Assembly: GCA_963920525.1 (NCBI GenBank)
Contig: OY986435.1
Span: forward strand, 299,024,208 to 299,088,207
Length of the DNA: 64,000 nt
From: Dichetophora obliterata
Taxonomy: Eukaryota > Arthropoda > Insecta > Diptera > Sciomyzidae
Direction: 5' to 3'
Shown piece by piece: positions 46,281-57,213 of this stretch; the first letter of the stretch is position 1; every line of letters starts with the position of its first letter. The notes beneath the pieces are model-generated. The model was not told the origin of the DNA and did no database searches. It saw only the letters and a program-made list of their open reading frames with translations. Both the position numbers and the translations under genes were made by a program.

Positions 46281-47002
46281 AATCTAGTGTCCGACCGAGT
46301 ATTCGATTTCGGTTTCCGTTTCAGTTATGGCCAGTTTCAACCCTTTTTGTCAGTTTCGACCTCAATATGGCCAAGCAGCCGAAACTAGTTGAAACTTTTA
46401 GTAAAAATTTCTTGCATCAGTCATTTAATTCAAAAATATAAGTTAGGTTTTATAAAAATATTTACAACGCATTGTACTAAACATAAATCATGAATTCGTC
46501 TATAATTTGATTTATCGTGTTAACGCAAAATATTTTGGTTAATTTTATGCGTTCAATACTATAATTTTCGATTTTTTCATCTCTATTGCAATTAATATTA
46601 AAGTTGTATAGGTACTGCAGCCAAATATATATGATAATTAAACTTCCGAAAAAATTCTGTGTGTGTGGAATAAAGGAAAAAACTAAATATTTCAATTTTT
46701 ATAATACTTGTAAGGGGTTTTAGTCAAAGGCTGAGATATGCTCAGCGGCTCCAGGGTCAAACAAAAGACCCTCAAACTTTTGTCCAAATTAAATAAGAAC
46801 ACTTGTTGATTTTTAATGCTCGGATTATATTTTTTTCTGCTGTATTGTTAATGTTGAAATTTTAGCAGTGTTTACAACATTCAAGTAGGTAAGTATATTC
46901 TTCTCTTAGTGTAATGTTATGAGTAAGTCTTTCTTATTACAATTCACAATATTATAGGGATAAGAGCGATAAGTATACAGTCATGAATGAATGTGCCGAT
47001 GC

Positions 47003-47246
47003 TGGTTCGATGATATTCGGTGTTCGGTGAAGTTCGGTGATGTTCGGTGTTATTCGGTGTTCGGTGAAGTTCGGTGATGTTCGGGGTTATTCGGTGTTTG
47101 ATGATGTTCGGTGTTTATCGGTGTTATTCGGTGTTCGGTGATGTTCAGTGATGTTCGGTGTTCGGTGAAGTTCGGTGATGTTCGGTGTTTATCGGTGTTA
47201 TTCAGTGTTCGGTGAAGTTCGGTGATGTTCGGTGATGTTCGGTGTG
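47003..47246. repeat. TTCGGTG-based minisatellite
   Basis: About two dozen copies of GTTCGGTG / ATTCGGTG in a higher-order pattern (GTTCGGTGAAGTTCGGTGAT, then GTTCGGTGTTATTCGGT). On the minus strand it reads as an apparent H/T/N/E-rich frame, which is only the translated repeat. Confidence 0.92.
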
Positions 47247-47317
47247 ACAACGACTTCGGCAAGACCCGACTACGCTGCGTTATCTAATATTTTATATTGT
47301 TATATATAATTTTTTAG

Positions 47318-47342
47318 TGTAATATATATATATATATATATA
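47318..47342. repeat. (AT)n microsatellite
   Basis: About 12 uninterrupted AT dinucleotides. Confidence 0.95.
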
Positions 47343-47447
47343 TCTTTAAAAATAATTGTGTTTGGCATGGAGCGCCTTAGTATTTATTTTAACGATAGGG
47401 TAATAATAATAAAATAATTTACAATAGAAATTCTAAGTATACATCTG

Positions 47448-47822
47448 TACGTCGGGCTACCGTCTGACAGAAGCCGACATGATTGCCGAAGGAGAATGTT
47501 TATTGTGGACGCCCGACCGACCGAAGCCGACGTGATGGTCCCACTAACTACGGTGGACTCCCGACCGACCGAAACCGACGTGATGGTCCTACTAACTACT
47601 GTGGAGTCCCGACCGACCGAAGCCGACGTGATGGCCCAAAAGAGAAGTTTTATTGTGGACGCCCGACCGACCGAATCCGACAAGATGGTACCACTGACTA
47701 TCTACTGTGGGCTACCGACCGACCGAAGCCGACGTGATGGTACCACTAGCAAATTAAAAATAAAAAATCTAGACTCCCGACCGACCGAATCATCCGACGT
47801 GATGGTCCCACTAACTACTTCT
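47448..47822 (+). repeat. CCCGACCGACCGAAGCCGAC minisatellite, ~48-60-bp units
   Basis: About seven units, each with a CCGACCGACCGA core, GCCGACGTGATGG and a variable CCACTAACTAC spacer preceded by GTGGACT. The array is open in one frame on each strand (up to 112 codons) because unit lengths are often multiples of three. I see no start context, domain or other sign of a real gene. Confidence 0.9.
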
Positions 47823-48518
47823 TTTAATACTTAAAAGCTAAATGTATTAACACGAGCCACCTTGCGATAGCTCGTTTTGAATCAACGGACTTGCTATCGT
47901 TTCCAACAAGTATGCGACGGGAAAAAACACTACGCTCTCGAGCCGTGCCGAAGTCTGTCGTAATGCGCATTACTTATTCATATGTTGCTAGAAATATTTA
48001 AATAATGCTTTTCTATATAACACTTTTTTATTATGTGTATGAAAGTACTTTTGTTTCCTTTTAATAAAAAAAATTTCTTGTAAAAACTTAAATTTTCATA
48101 TTAATAACCAGTTTCGGTTTCGGGCGAATATTATTAAATGGCCGAATATTTGATTTCGGTCAGACACTACTCGTATTTCTAATCTACATATCCCTAACGT
48201 AAAAGATTTTATAATAAATTTAAGACTGCCATTTTTTTAACGCTGTAACGGGCTTAAAGCGGTTCCGTCGACACATAAGAAAGCGAAATGCGTAATGACA
48301 GTCTCGGAACGGGTTCGAAACGGATCCGCATCCGTTTTTGTGCACATTGTGCACATATTCATGCGTGGGTGTGTGCTTGTGTGAGTGAGTGTTTGGGTGT
48401 GTTTAAATGCTGCTGCTGTTGTTAACATACAATATACAAAAATGTTGCACAGTGGTCAACATGACCAGCTACAAATAAAAAAACCAAAAACATCAACAAC
48501 AGCAACAATAACATAACA

Positions 48519-49308
48519 GTGGCGGAAATAGAGCTTGAAAAGGGGGGAGATAAATTAACAAGTGAGTTTTTTTTAATTATAATATTTATTGATGTAATAT
48601 AATTTTTAGGAATAAAAAGCTTAGAAGTAGCTAAGAATTATAATAAAATTCGTATGCTTCTTCACGATCTTTTAACATAGTTGATCTTTAGAAGGTTTTC
48701 AGTCTTCTTAGTACTTATTCTATTTTGTTTTGCTACTAATTGAGTACGTATTCTATTTTGCTACTGGCTGATGAAATCTGAAGATTAGGATTTTGAAGAT
48801 TTCTGCTGAAAGTTAAAGTGAAGTAATTTAAGTTAACCAAGATATGTAGGTAAATTATAAAATATATGGTTCTTATGCAAACTGAAAATTAAACTGACTT
48901 ACAGAATGTTTTTGTGTCACGGTCATGCTCCATTCTATAAAGTGCCTCTGAAACAAACGATAGCCACTCGCAAGAAGTTTGCAAAGATTCATGTCTTTCT
49001 ACTCACCGAATCGGACACATTATTTTAAGCATCTACGTTTCTTTTCTGTAGCTCTTTCTTCAATGTTGTTCTCTAAAAGCTGAACTCTTTTAGCCCATCA
49101 CGTAAAAAACAGTAGTATGTTGAATATGTTTCGAATCCAGGCACTTCGCAAGACTTGACAACGCATAAATTAAATGAATGATTGAAACAGTAAGTGTAGA
49201 AAGCTAATGGCTGTTTTGCAAATATTAATGATTGAGCTCCATTATGCTGTTTAGCCATATTTGAGCCTCCATCATATCCTTGACCGCTTAGACTATGTAC
49301 TATGTAAG
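48519..49308 (-). pseudogene. hAT relic: CAGTGGCGGA end and DUF4371-type transposase fragment
   Basis: CAGTGGCGGAAATAGAGC at 48519 looks like a hAT terminus. The minus-strand translation from 49308 reads SLSGQGYDGGSNMAKQHNG, then LAFYTYCFNHSFNLCVV. This is the GQGYDGA-N-M ... C-x2-H-x-L-N-L block of DUF4371/ZMYM-like hAT transposases. After about 75 codons the frame becomes riddled with stops. The far terminus was not found. It is related in type to the fragment at 2734-2956. Confidence 0.65.
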
Positions 49309-49777
49309 TAGTTTTTATTTACATTTTTATATTTTTTCTGTCTTTTTGACATTTTTGTCTTTATGACACATTTTGTAGGCTTAACTTACAAAAAAATTAG
49401 AGTAATAAAGTTTTTAAGTACAAAGTACCAAAACGCTTCGCGCTCAAACACAATCAAATACATAAAATTCCGAGTTCATCTGTCATGTCAGATTAAATCA
49501 AATCCTACACAATATTCACAAATCAAACATTTGGTGATATTCACATATCGGATGCACATGCAATAACAATAGAGTTCAGCTACTACAGCTTTTTCACACT
49601 TTTTCCGCAATATATCGTTTTAAGAACCAACCCAATATCATTGAAATAACTCAAAGATATCGATAAAAGTGGTCCAATAAAAAACCAAAAGGGAGAAAAA
49701 TTTACCCACCATAATATGGGTTGGGTTCAGGGACAACACAAGACATAACAACTAACAATGCGTTTACATAGATCTAA
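49309..49777. other. Gene-free stretch, may include the LINE 3' end
   Basis: No coding signal. The LINE at 49778-52110 is on the minus strand, so its 3' untranslated region should lie here. I could not recognise a poly-A or repeat tail. Confidence 0.4.
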
Positions 49778-52110
49778 TCATACATTAGTTTTCAATCTAC
49801 TTTCGAGTTGACATTTCGACAAGTTAACATCAAACACGCTACAGTTGTTAACAAAGGTACTCATGCGATTTAAATGAGCAGTTAACATATAATTTGTTCT
49901 ACTAAATGGTAAATAAATCAAGTTGTTAGAGTTTATACTGCTTCTACGGTTAGTGTTAAAATTTATAAGAGTTAGGAGTTCCGGTTAATCGAACCCACCA
50001 TTTATGAGTTGGTATAAGTATACGATATCAGCAGATTTCCTTCTCTCACTTAAAGATTGCATCTTTAATAATTTTAAACGATCCTCATATGGAGGAAGAT
50101 TAAATGTGTCAGTTCCACTCAAGCCTCTCAGAACAAACCGAACAAAACGTTTTTGAATTCTTTCCATACGATCAACATGCACATTGTAATGTGGGGACCA
50201 TACTTGACTAGCGTACTCCAAGTGAGGACTCACGATTGAATAATACAGAGTTGTAGTTGTTATTAAGCTATCAAACTCTTTGGCCCACCGTTTTATAAAA
50301 CCAAGAATAGAAGACGCTTTTTTACAAATTCTATCAATATGCATGTTAAACGACAATTTAGAATCCATGCATATACCAAGGTCTTTGACGGTAGTTACAC
50401 GACTTAAAGCAGTATCTTAAATTTTGTAATCAAAAATAAAATTGTTCCTTTTACGCGAAAAGGTCATAGTTTGGCATTTATCTGGATTTAAAAACATGTT
50501 ATTTTTAGAACACCAAACCTCAAAGGAGTTCAAGTCTGACTGGAGCAGGTCTGAATTATCATTAGAATCATTCTGTATATTTTCATATCATCTGCATAAA
50601 TAAGCAAATGAGAGTGTTTGATGACGTGGGTAACATCATTAATTGCCAAAATAAACAGAAGTGGACCCAGGTGGCTTCCTTGAGGAACACCCGATTCTGC
50701 AATAAACTCAGAAGACAACACGCCTCGGAACCGTATTTGATAAGATCGCTCCCTCAAATACGATTTGATCCAGTTTACAAAATTTTGTGGAAATCCCATT
50801 AATTTAAGTTTAAACAAAGTTAGATTATGTGGTAATTTGTCAAAAGCTTTGCTAAAGTCAGTGTAAAAACAATCGACGTGGCTACCAGAATCAATAGATT
50901 TTAAGCAGAATGTAGTGAAATCAAGGAGATTAGACACAGTGGATCTGCCAGTAACAAAACTATGCTGACGAGTTGTCATGACTTGCCCACAGTGAATTTT
51001 CACTCGATCGTACACTATTCGCTCAAAAAGTTTAGGAATCGAAATTACTATCGAAAATTACTTTCATTAATTGATTTATTAAAAAGTATCGAGAGTGGCT
51101 GACACAAAATGGAGCCGCATTGTTTTAACACTGCGGCAGGAATTCCATCTGGTCCAGCGCTAAAATCCTCATCGATTGATTCAATATACTTAAAAATATC
51201 CTCTGAGGTAAAAGATATATGCCCCAAAGAAACTCTGGATGCGTTGTTCATATAATCAAAATACGCTAAATCAGGATTAAAAGAATCTGATCAAAATGAT
51301 TCTTTAAAAAGATTGGCAAATAAGCCACTAATAATGGTGGAATCGTCAGTAAATCTATCCTGAAGTTTGAAAGAAGAAGGAAATCCATCAGTCTTCTTCT
51401 TAACATTAATAAATCCCCAAAATTTTCTTGGATCAGACAAAATACTCTTCTTCATATTATCCAAATACTCATTACATAATGCAGCTGAGCAATTCTCAAA
51501 TTCCAGAAACAAACGTTTGTATGTTTCTAGGTCATTTGAGTCAAAACTACAAACATATTTCTTCCATGCCCTATTCCTATTGTTGCGAAGAGTCTTTAAA
51601 TCTTTTGTGTACCAAGGGTACGCAGAATTTTTCTCAAATTTGAGACTATATGATACAGACTGAGAAAACATGGCAAAGAGCTCCGTATAGAAAAAAATTT
51701 ATTGAACTATTAAGATTATTATTATTTATGTATTCTGTAATTATATTTAATTTACTATAAAGTAAATGATTCAACCCCAAAAAGTCAGCTTTTTTGAAAT
51801 TGAATTCATAAACTGTGTCAACAGAGCTTGAATTTACCATATTCTCCCTATCGGATTTATACCAAATACTCAAAGGTGGATGGTAATTATCAGTAGTTGT
51901 CAAAGCATGAAGTGCCTTCTGAACAATGACATTGTTACTGTCTGTAGTTAAGACTAGGTCAAGCAGCCTTTCCAGACTATTATAAATACAACTAACTTGT
52001 TGTAAGTCAGAACATATGTTGTCAACAAATATATGTTCTTGGCGAGTCTTCGAACTAGATGCACAAAAATGTGTTTCATCGTCAGAAATACAAAGAGTAA
52101 ACAGTTATTT
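49778..52110 (-). pseudogene. Jockey-group non-LTR retrotransposon pol (endonuclease tail + RT) relic
   Basis: Reverse transcriptase of a LINE copied by target-primed reverse transcription. From the N-terminal side: the end of the endonuclease (LLDLVLTTDSNNVI ... DNYHPPLSIW); a linker (PWYTKDLKTLRNNRNRAWKK, RKFWGFINVKK); RT entry (SAGPDGIPAAVLKQCGSIL); RQHSFVTGRSTVSNLLDFT; the catalytic block YTDFSKAFDKLPHN; SGVPQGSHLGPLLF; and YADD. A thumb-like C-terminus follows (YYSIVSPHLEYASQVWSPHY), ending at the stop 49778-49780. All three catalytic aspartates are visible. Defects: at least three frameshifts (near 51660, 51030 and 50560) and in-frame stops at 50417-50419 and 49982-49984. The endonuclease N-terminus and ORF1 are missing, so it is 5'-truncated. 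Jockey or CR1 clade is not resolved. Confidence 0.88.
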
Positions 52111-52914
52111 TTAATAATATCCACTGTTTAATCACATATAATTGAATAAAATTTGAACTCATTGACTTTGTCAATAATGCTAGAACGAATACTAGACTTT
52201 TTTAAAGGAGGTGTAAAAATAATTTTTTTTAAAATTAAATACTGTACAACTATTCAAAAATATGCAAAAAATATTTCAAATCAATTCCGCTTATAACACA
52301 TATTCTACAGCGCTTAAAACCTAATGCGCCAGAATAATTAAAATAAGTCTTTCTCGAAAGATACTTTTCAAAACGGGCCACACTACTGCAAGCGAATTAA
52401 GCAACAATATGGTCAGGAATAACGTAAATTAATCGACTTTTTTTCCACGCTTAAAAATTTTCTTAATTTTCCATTTTGATAAAATATGTGCATTTAAGGC
52501 ACTATTTTCGAATGCCTGTTTGTTTTTTATATTCAGACTATCTGGAGCCGAGCTATGGTGTGGCCCGAGTTTCACCAGTTTTTAAGCACACCAACTCCAG
52601 CGCCATCTTTATATATAAAATATATATGTTGACAAAAAAAAATATCGTTTTACTTAACCTGATGATGTATAATTTGCATGCAAATTAAATTTTTTGTATG
52701 TATAATAAACTTTTCTAGAAAACACCTTCTAAAATATGTCCTTATTTTAACCGCATAATATTTCATTAAAAAATGCAAAAAATAAAGTTCTTCATAAAAC
52801 ACGTATTTATTTTTTATTAACAAGATCACTCGAAATAAATGAGCGAACGCAAAAATTCCAATGATATGAGTTTATCTTTGCAAGAACTCGCGAGCGAGAA
52901 ACAATAAGTGAATA
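52111..52914. other. Gene-free stretch
   Basis: AT-rich with no recognised feature. Confidence 0.5.
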
Positions 52915-52922
52915 ACAAAGAT

Positions 52923-53030
52923 GAAGGTTCATTTATAAGGTCGTGGCACTTGAGAGAAATGCACTCTGATGCATTCTGACAGTTCGACCGAGCTCGCTCT
53001 CAAGTGCCACAACTTTTTAAATGAGCCTTG
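52923..53030. mobile_element. 108-bp palindromic miniature element
   Basis: GAAGGTTCATTTATAAGG and, on the minus strand, CAAGGCTCATTTAAAAAG begin inverted arms that continue through GTGGCACTTGAGAG almost to the centre. The flanks ACAAAGAT (52915-52922) and ACAAAGAG (53031-53038) form a hAT-like 8-bp direct repeat with one mismatch. Confidence 0.7.
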
Positions 53031-53038
53031 ACAAAGAG

Positions 53039-56000
53039 AAGGCGTTGTTCAACTCAGTTTTTTGATGAGCGCAATCTACGAGCGAATAATATGAAAGAGC
53101 GAAGAAAAAGTTTTGATCACTCTGAATATTTAATATAAGAGCGCTCAAGTTTTTTTCTTCACGAATGAGGAAAAGAAAGTGAATAATATTCGTCAATTGA
53201 ATAATATTGATAAGGAGTAGTGCAATTTTCTCTTCAATAAAGAGTTTTTGCGAACCTGGTGTTATAATATCTTCTAGCTACTGATTTGATCCCGTAAAAC
53301 GTTTAAGAAATTTTCAACTTGTTACGAAAAAAAGAGCAACATTTTTGCTCTAAGTACATATAAGAATTATCATATTTATAAAGAAATTGTCACACATCGT
53401 TATAACAAATAAATTAGCATCTGGGAAGCTTTAGCCCCCATAGTTTTCCCCCTGGATCCGCAGCTGCAACATAATAATTGCAAAATTGAAAAACTCTCCC
53501 CACATCAGCAGAGCGGGCTAAAATAAAAAGTCAAAAAAATTGAACTACAAACAATGAATACAATATTTCGTGTGATACAACAACAATAATAGCAACAGTG
53601 AGTTAATACAACAATATTTTAGGGGCAGCTGAAGCAAGTATTGCCAGGCGTTTCTGCTGCTGTTGCCGTTAGAAGATATGCAGCTAGAGGTTGATTCTAG
53701 GTCCAGATGTTTCGTGTTGGTTGGTGGCAAAAAGCACGACAAGGATTTATTTATATTGAAATAAAGCTACGTCGCGCTTTTTGTGAGCGTCAGCATGAGT
53801 CTTTTGAATCCTTACACTGTACGTCCAGTGGTTGCTCCAGGCTACGTTATGTGTTTAGAATAAATGAATTCTAACTAGCACTGAGGAAGCACAAGCAAAT
53901 GGTGGGAATGGTTTTCATCGTCGTCGTCATCGTTGTTGTGGTGATTGTTGTTGTCGTACATGTTACTTTGATGGAAAAGCAACCGCAAAAACAAAGCACA
54001 AAATATACAAAAAAAAAAATTTCCCAAGAACTCAAAAGTGGTCTATGCTAAGCGTTGCAACAGCCAGTTGCCAACTTTGAGTTTCTTTCATATCTTTTGT
54101 GGTTTTTTTTTCTTTTTGGCTGAAGGGGGTGTATTGGGGTACCTACTTGTCTGACCTTTAAGGTTTTGGTTAAATCTGGTTATGTAGATTTAGTGTTGTG
54201 CAAAAATATTGTGCTCTTTTAGTAGCTGTGTTTGTCAGGGTGAGTGTGAGTGTTGTTTTTTTAACTGTTTTGTTTTCTTTGATATTTAATTGCGTTGGAA
54301 ACTGAAATAAAGTATCATAAAAACTATAAAAAATCTTTTCATTTTAGTGAGTGATACAGGTTATAACATAATAGTTGCTATGAAGTTAATTGGCCTCTAC
54401 AGAAATTAAGGACAAAAAATAAGGATTTCTAATACAGATTTAATTTTAAGCTGTTATTAAGTGTTGTTTACCCATTAACTCCAATGAGTGTATATGTTTT
54501 GAATAAATGCAAAATTATATAAATTAAAAAAAGTTATTCAAACTTCACATTTACTTAGCAAATACACGTAGTAACGACACAAAGTATTATTCATGTCTTT
54601 ATTTTAATTTTCATACACGCAGAAAAAATACATTTTCGACTTTGCTTGTAGCAAACATGTTTCTGTTTACCCTAAATATATCTCGCAATTCTGACCACAC
54701 TTTTTTATTATGCATATTGCTTTTTTTGTGACAATTATTTCAATTAGGGTATTCAATGAACGACGTATATATACTTAAAGCGTATAGCTATAAGTCTACG
54801 AACCCACCCTGAATAAAAACCGAGTAAATTGCGTAATTGTATTAAAAAGAAATTGCCATCACAAAATTATTCAAAACTTTACAGAAATGTTAGATCCATT
54901 AATGGTAAGTGCATTTTTAATTTTGTAAATTGTTAAATTTAATTGAAACACTGCTTGTCAAAACCAATATTAAAGCACGGACACATAATACGGATTATAT
55001 TTACGTACTGTATGCACCACGTTTTTGTACCAAAATCTGCATATGTTTAATCCCTTACAATTTCGTTATTGCAAATTACGCTGGAGTGAACTTACCGAAC
55101 ATACGCTGTTTACATCGCCAAAACGGCGTTCATTGAATGCCAATTATGTTTGTTTCCAATTTCAGGTAAACATATTTTGATTGATGTGACAACAAATATT
55201 TTTGCGGAAAACCTGTCTGCAATATGTTTGTGATAAAAATAATATCTTTTTACCATGAACATGTAGTAGTTGTAAGAAATATGCAACATGATCGTATTCA
55301 ACATAATACGTTCATTAGGGTGGTGCTTATTTTAGAAATTGTTGAGCATCCGTTGTTTTTTTGTTCCTTTGCGTCTAAAAAAAATTCCCTAAATTTTTTA
55401 AAGCGAAGCTTTTTACGCCTCGTTTCATGATTTACTTGAGTGAAATCTCTAAAACGCCACTTTTTTCCATACACCTATTTCTTAGAATTGTTGTTTGTTT
55501 TAGCTTGCGCCAATTACAACAAGAAAATATTAAATAAAAAATTTTTCTATGACAGCAATGAGAATCACTACGGAATTCACTACGGAAAGTAGTTCATTCA
55601 ATATTAAGTATTAACTGAAACTATGTTACAGTATATGACAAGAATATAATAAAAGCATTGTGCATTAGCTATCTTTTCTATTGTGAATGCGTGAAGCTAT
55701 GATGCAGCAGATCACAACAATCGATCAAAAGGATTGTGCATAAACTATCCAAACAACAAAAGTAGCAAAGTTTTATTGAACTGCGTGAAAATATTTACTA
55801 AATACCAATTGATTTAGGTGGATATTTTAATCACGATTTAAGACAGAAATGTTCAAAGGCACTTAAGCAATTCCTTTTTGATAAATTTAATTTACAAATA
55901 AAAAGCGATTTAAATATTTGTACAACACGATTAGGGACAACTAGTTATGCAGTATTTGCTAGATATATTGACGGCATAAAATCGTTAATATACATTTACT

Positions 56001-56189
56001 ATTTCAGTTATCAGAAACCCAAAATTTTATGAATAAAATAACATAATAATAATTTAACACATTTACAAAAATAATTAAAAATTAATGTAAAATATAATAA
56101 AATAAAATAAAGAAATGTAATCAAATTTAATGGTTTAATTATTGATTGGTGTGTTTTTCTATAAGTTAACTATTTTTTATTAACTTCAT
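53039..56189. other. Gene-free stretch
   Basis: GTT/GTC-rich simple sequence at about 53918-53960 and a CAACAA-rich patch near 53578. Frames at 54930-55430 are short and motif-free, so I do not call a gene. Confidence 0.45.
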
Positions 56190-56640
56190 TCACGTACCTT
56201 GCTCACCTCCCATACAAAATTAAGAAAAAAAGTGAAGTATCTCGAATTCTAAAAGGTATTAGAAAGGAAATTCGCTATTGTTTTTTAATTACATTAACAT
56301 AATTATCATAAATTTTTTTTTCAAATTATGCCATGTGCTTTGCACGTCCAGAATAAAAAAGCAATATCTCCCGATGTAGAAAGTGTAAGAAATAATATAT
56401 ACTAATTTTTAATTTACTTGATTTATATAATTACCATATACAAATTTCATCAAGATCTGCCACGCCCTTCGCTCACCTCCGATACAAAATGAAGAATAAA
56501 AGTGCAATATCTCCAGTTGTAGAAAGTATAAGAAACAAAAATAACTTGTTTATTTTTAACTCGTTCACTATATTATCATATAATTATTTTATTCAGATTG
56601 GACACGTCCTTCACCCGCCTCCCACACAATATTCAATGAA
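56190..56640 (+). repeat. Degenerate tandem repeats with CTCACCTCCCATACAAAAT motif
   Basis: Four loose units of roughly 130 bases, each with a variant of CACGCCCTTCGCTCACCTCC, ATACAAAATGAAGAA and GCAATATCTCCAGTTGTAGA. The style resembles the arrays at 19880-20230 and 63700-63890. Confidence 0.6.
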
Positions 56641-56699
56641 ATTTATTAATAAAAAATATTTTTATTTTAATACATGAGTTTGTTTAAATTTTACATAAA

Positions 56700-56870
56700 T
56701 CAAAGTTTTTTCTCAATGACCTTGTTATTTATTATGTTGATTTTATATGATTTAAATACAAATTCTAGTTGTTTGATAGTTTAAAATCGTTTATTGAGCT
56801 TTAGGTCAAGGTTCTAACGAATATTTCCAAAGAAACAACCACAACAAAAACATCGTTTTCAATATGATTG
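56700..56870 (+). repeat. Solo fragment of the 534-bp-family module
   Basis: AATGACCTTGTTATTTATTA, ATGATTTAAATACAAATTCT, TAGTTGTTTGATAGTTTA and TCCAAAGAAACAACC occur in the same order as in the units at 11507-13018. The half containing the open frame is missing. Confidence 0.8.
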
Positions 56871-56980
56871 TTGCTTTATATATTTATAATATATTTTCTT
56901 ATACAAAGATTGGCTTACAACTTCTAAAAAATATTAAGAAGTAACAATTTTAAAAAGCCAACTTACGTGTTTAATTAGTT

Positions 56981-57211
56981 ATTACAGTTTCTAGCAAATA
57001 CTTGGATTTAACATTAATGACGTTGGACAAGGGTGAACTTGTACCTCCCATACAACCAAAATTTGAGAAATTGAATAGCTTTTTACCTATAGGTCACACA
57101 GTAAATGAGTTTAGTATTCGACCACAATTTACACATGCAGTGTCACTATTAACATTTATGGGCGTTTGGCAATATTGGCGTGGCAGCAACGCGCCAGGTC
57201 TCAGCAATTAG
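56981..57211 (+). CDS. Possible last coding exon of an unidentified host gene
   Basis: After acceptor-like TTATTACAG (or TTTCTAG), one frame runs to a TAG at 57209-57211. It reads SSKYLDLTLMTLDKGELVPP, then IQPKFEKLNSFLPIGHTVNE, FSIRPQFTHAVSLLTFMG and VWQYWRGSNAPGLSN. Its composition is protein-like: balanced residues, varied codons, and one hydrophobic stretch (AVSLLTFMGVWQYW) that could be membrane or core. I do not recognise the family. The stop is two bases before the TA where the mariner element inserted, so that element would sit in the 3' untranslated region. AATAAATCAAA past the mariner (about 58456) is a plausible poly-A region. No matching upstream exon was found, so a chance frame or an old pseudogene remains possible. 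Confidence 0.35.
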   Translation: MTVSSKYLDLTLMTLDKGELVPPIQPKFEKLNSFLPIGHTVNEFSIRPQFTHAVSLLTFMGVWQYWRGSNAPGLSN

Positions 57212-57213
57212 TA

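Larger units (their letters stand above)
46285..48169. mobile_element. Inverted-repeat-bounded block containing two minisatellites
   Basis: TAGTGTCCGACCGA at the left and, on the minus strand, TAGTGTCTGACCGA at the right, each followed within 20 bases by TATTCG- and TTTCGG-type sequence, bound 1885 bases. Inside are a TTCGGTG array (47003-47246), an (AT)n tract and a CCGACCGACCGA array (47448-47822). No target duplication was found, so unit status is likely but unproven. Confidence 0.5.

Noticed and set aside
47050..47262. H/T/N/E-rich 70-codon frame
   Set aside because: This is the translated TTCGGTG minisatellite only.
47496..47834. 112-codon repeat protein (RPTEADVMVPL units)
   Set aside because: It is the translation of a minisatellite with units near multiples of three. 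The opposite strand is open too, and there is no start or splice context.
45547..48331. CGGATCCGTTTC inverted pair as ends of a 2.8-kb element
   Set aside because: The word also recurs internally near 45700-45750, and the flanks show no duplication. The TAGTGTC ends at 46285 and 48169 are a better-supported boundary.
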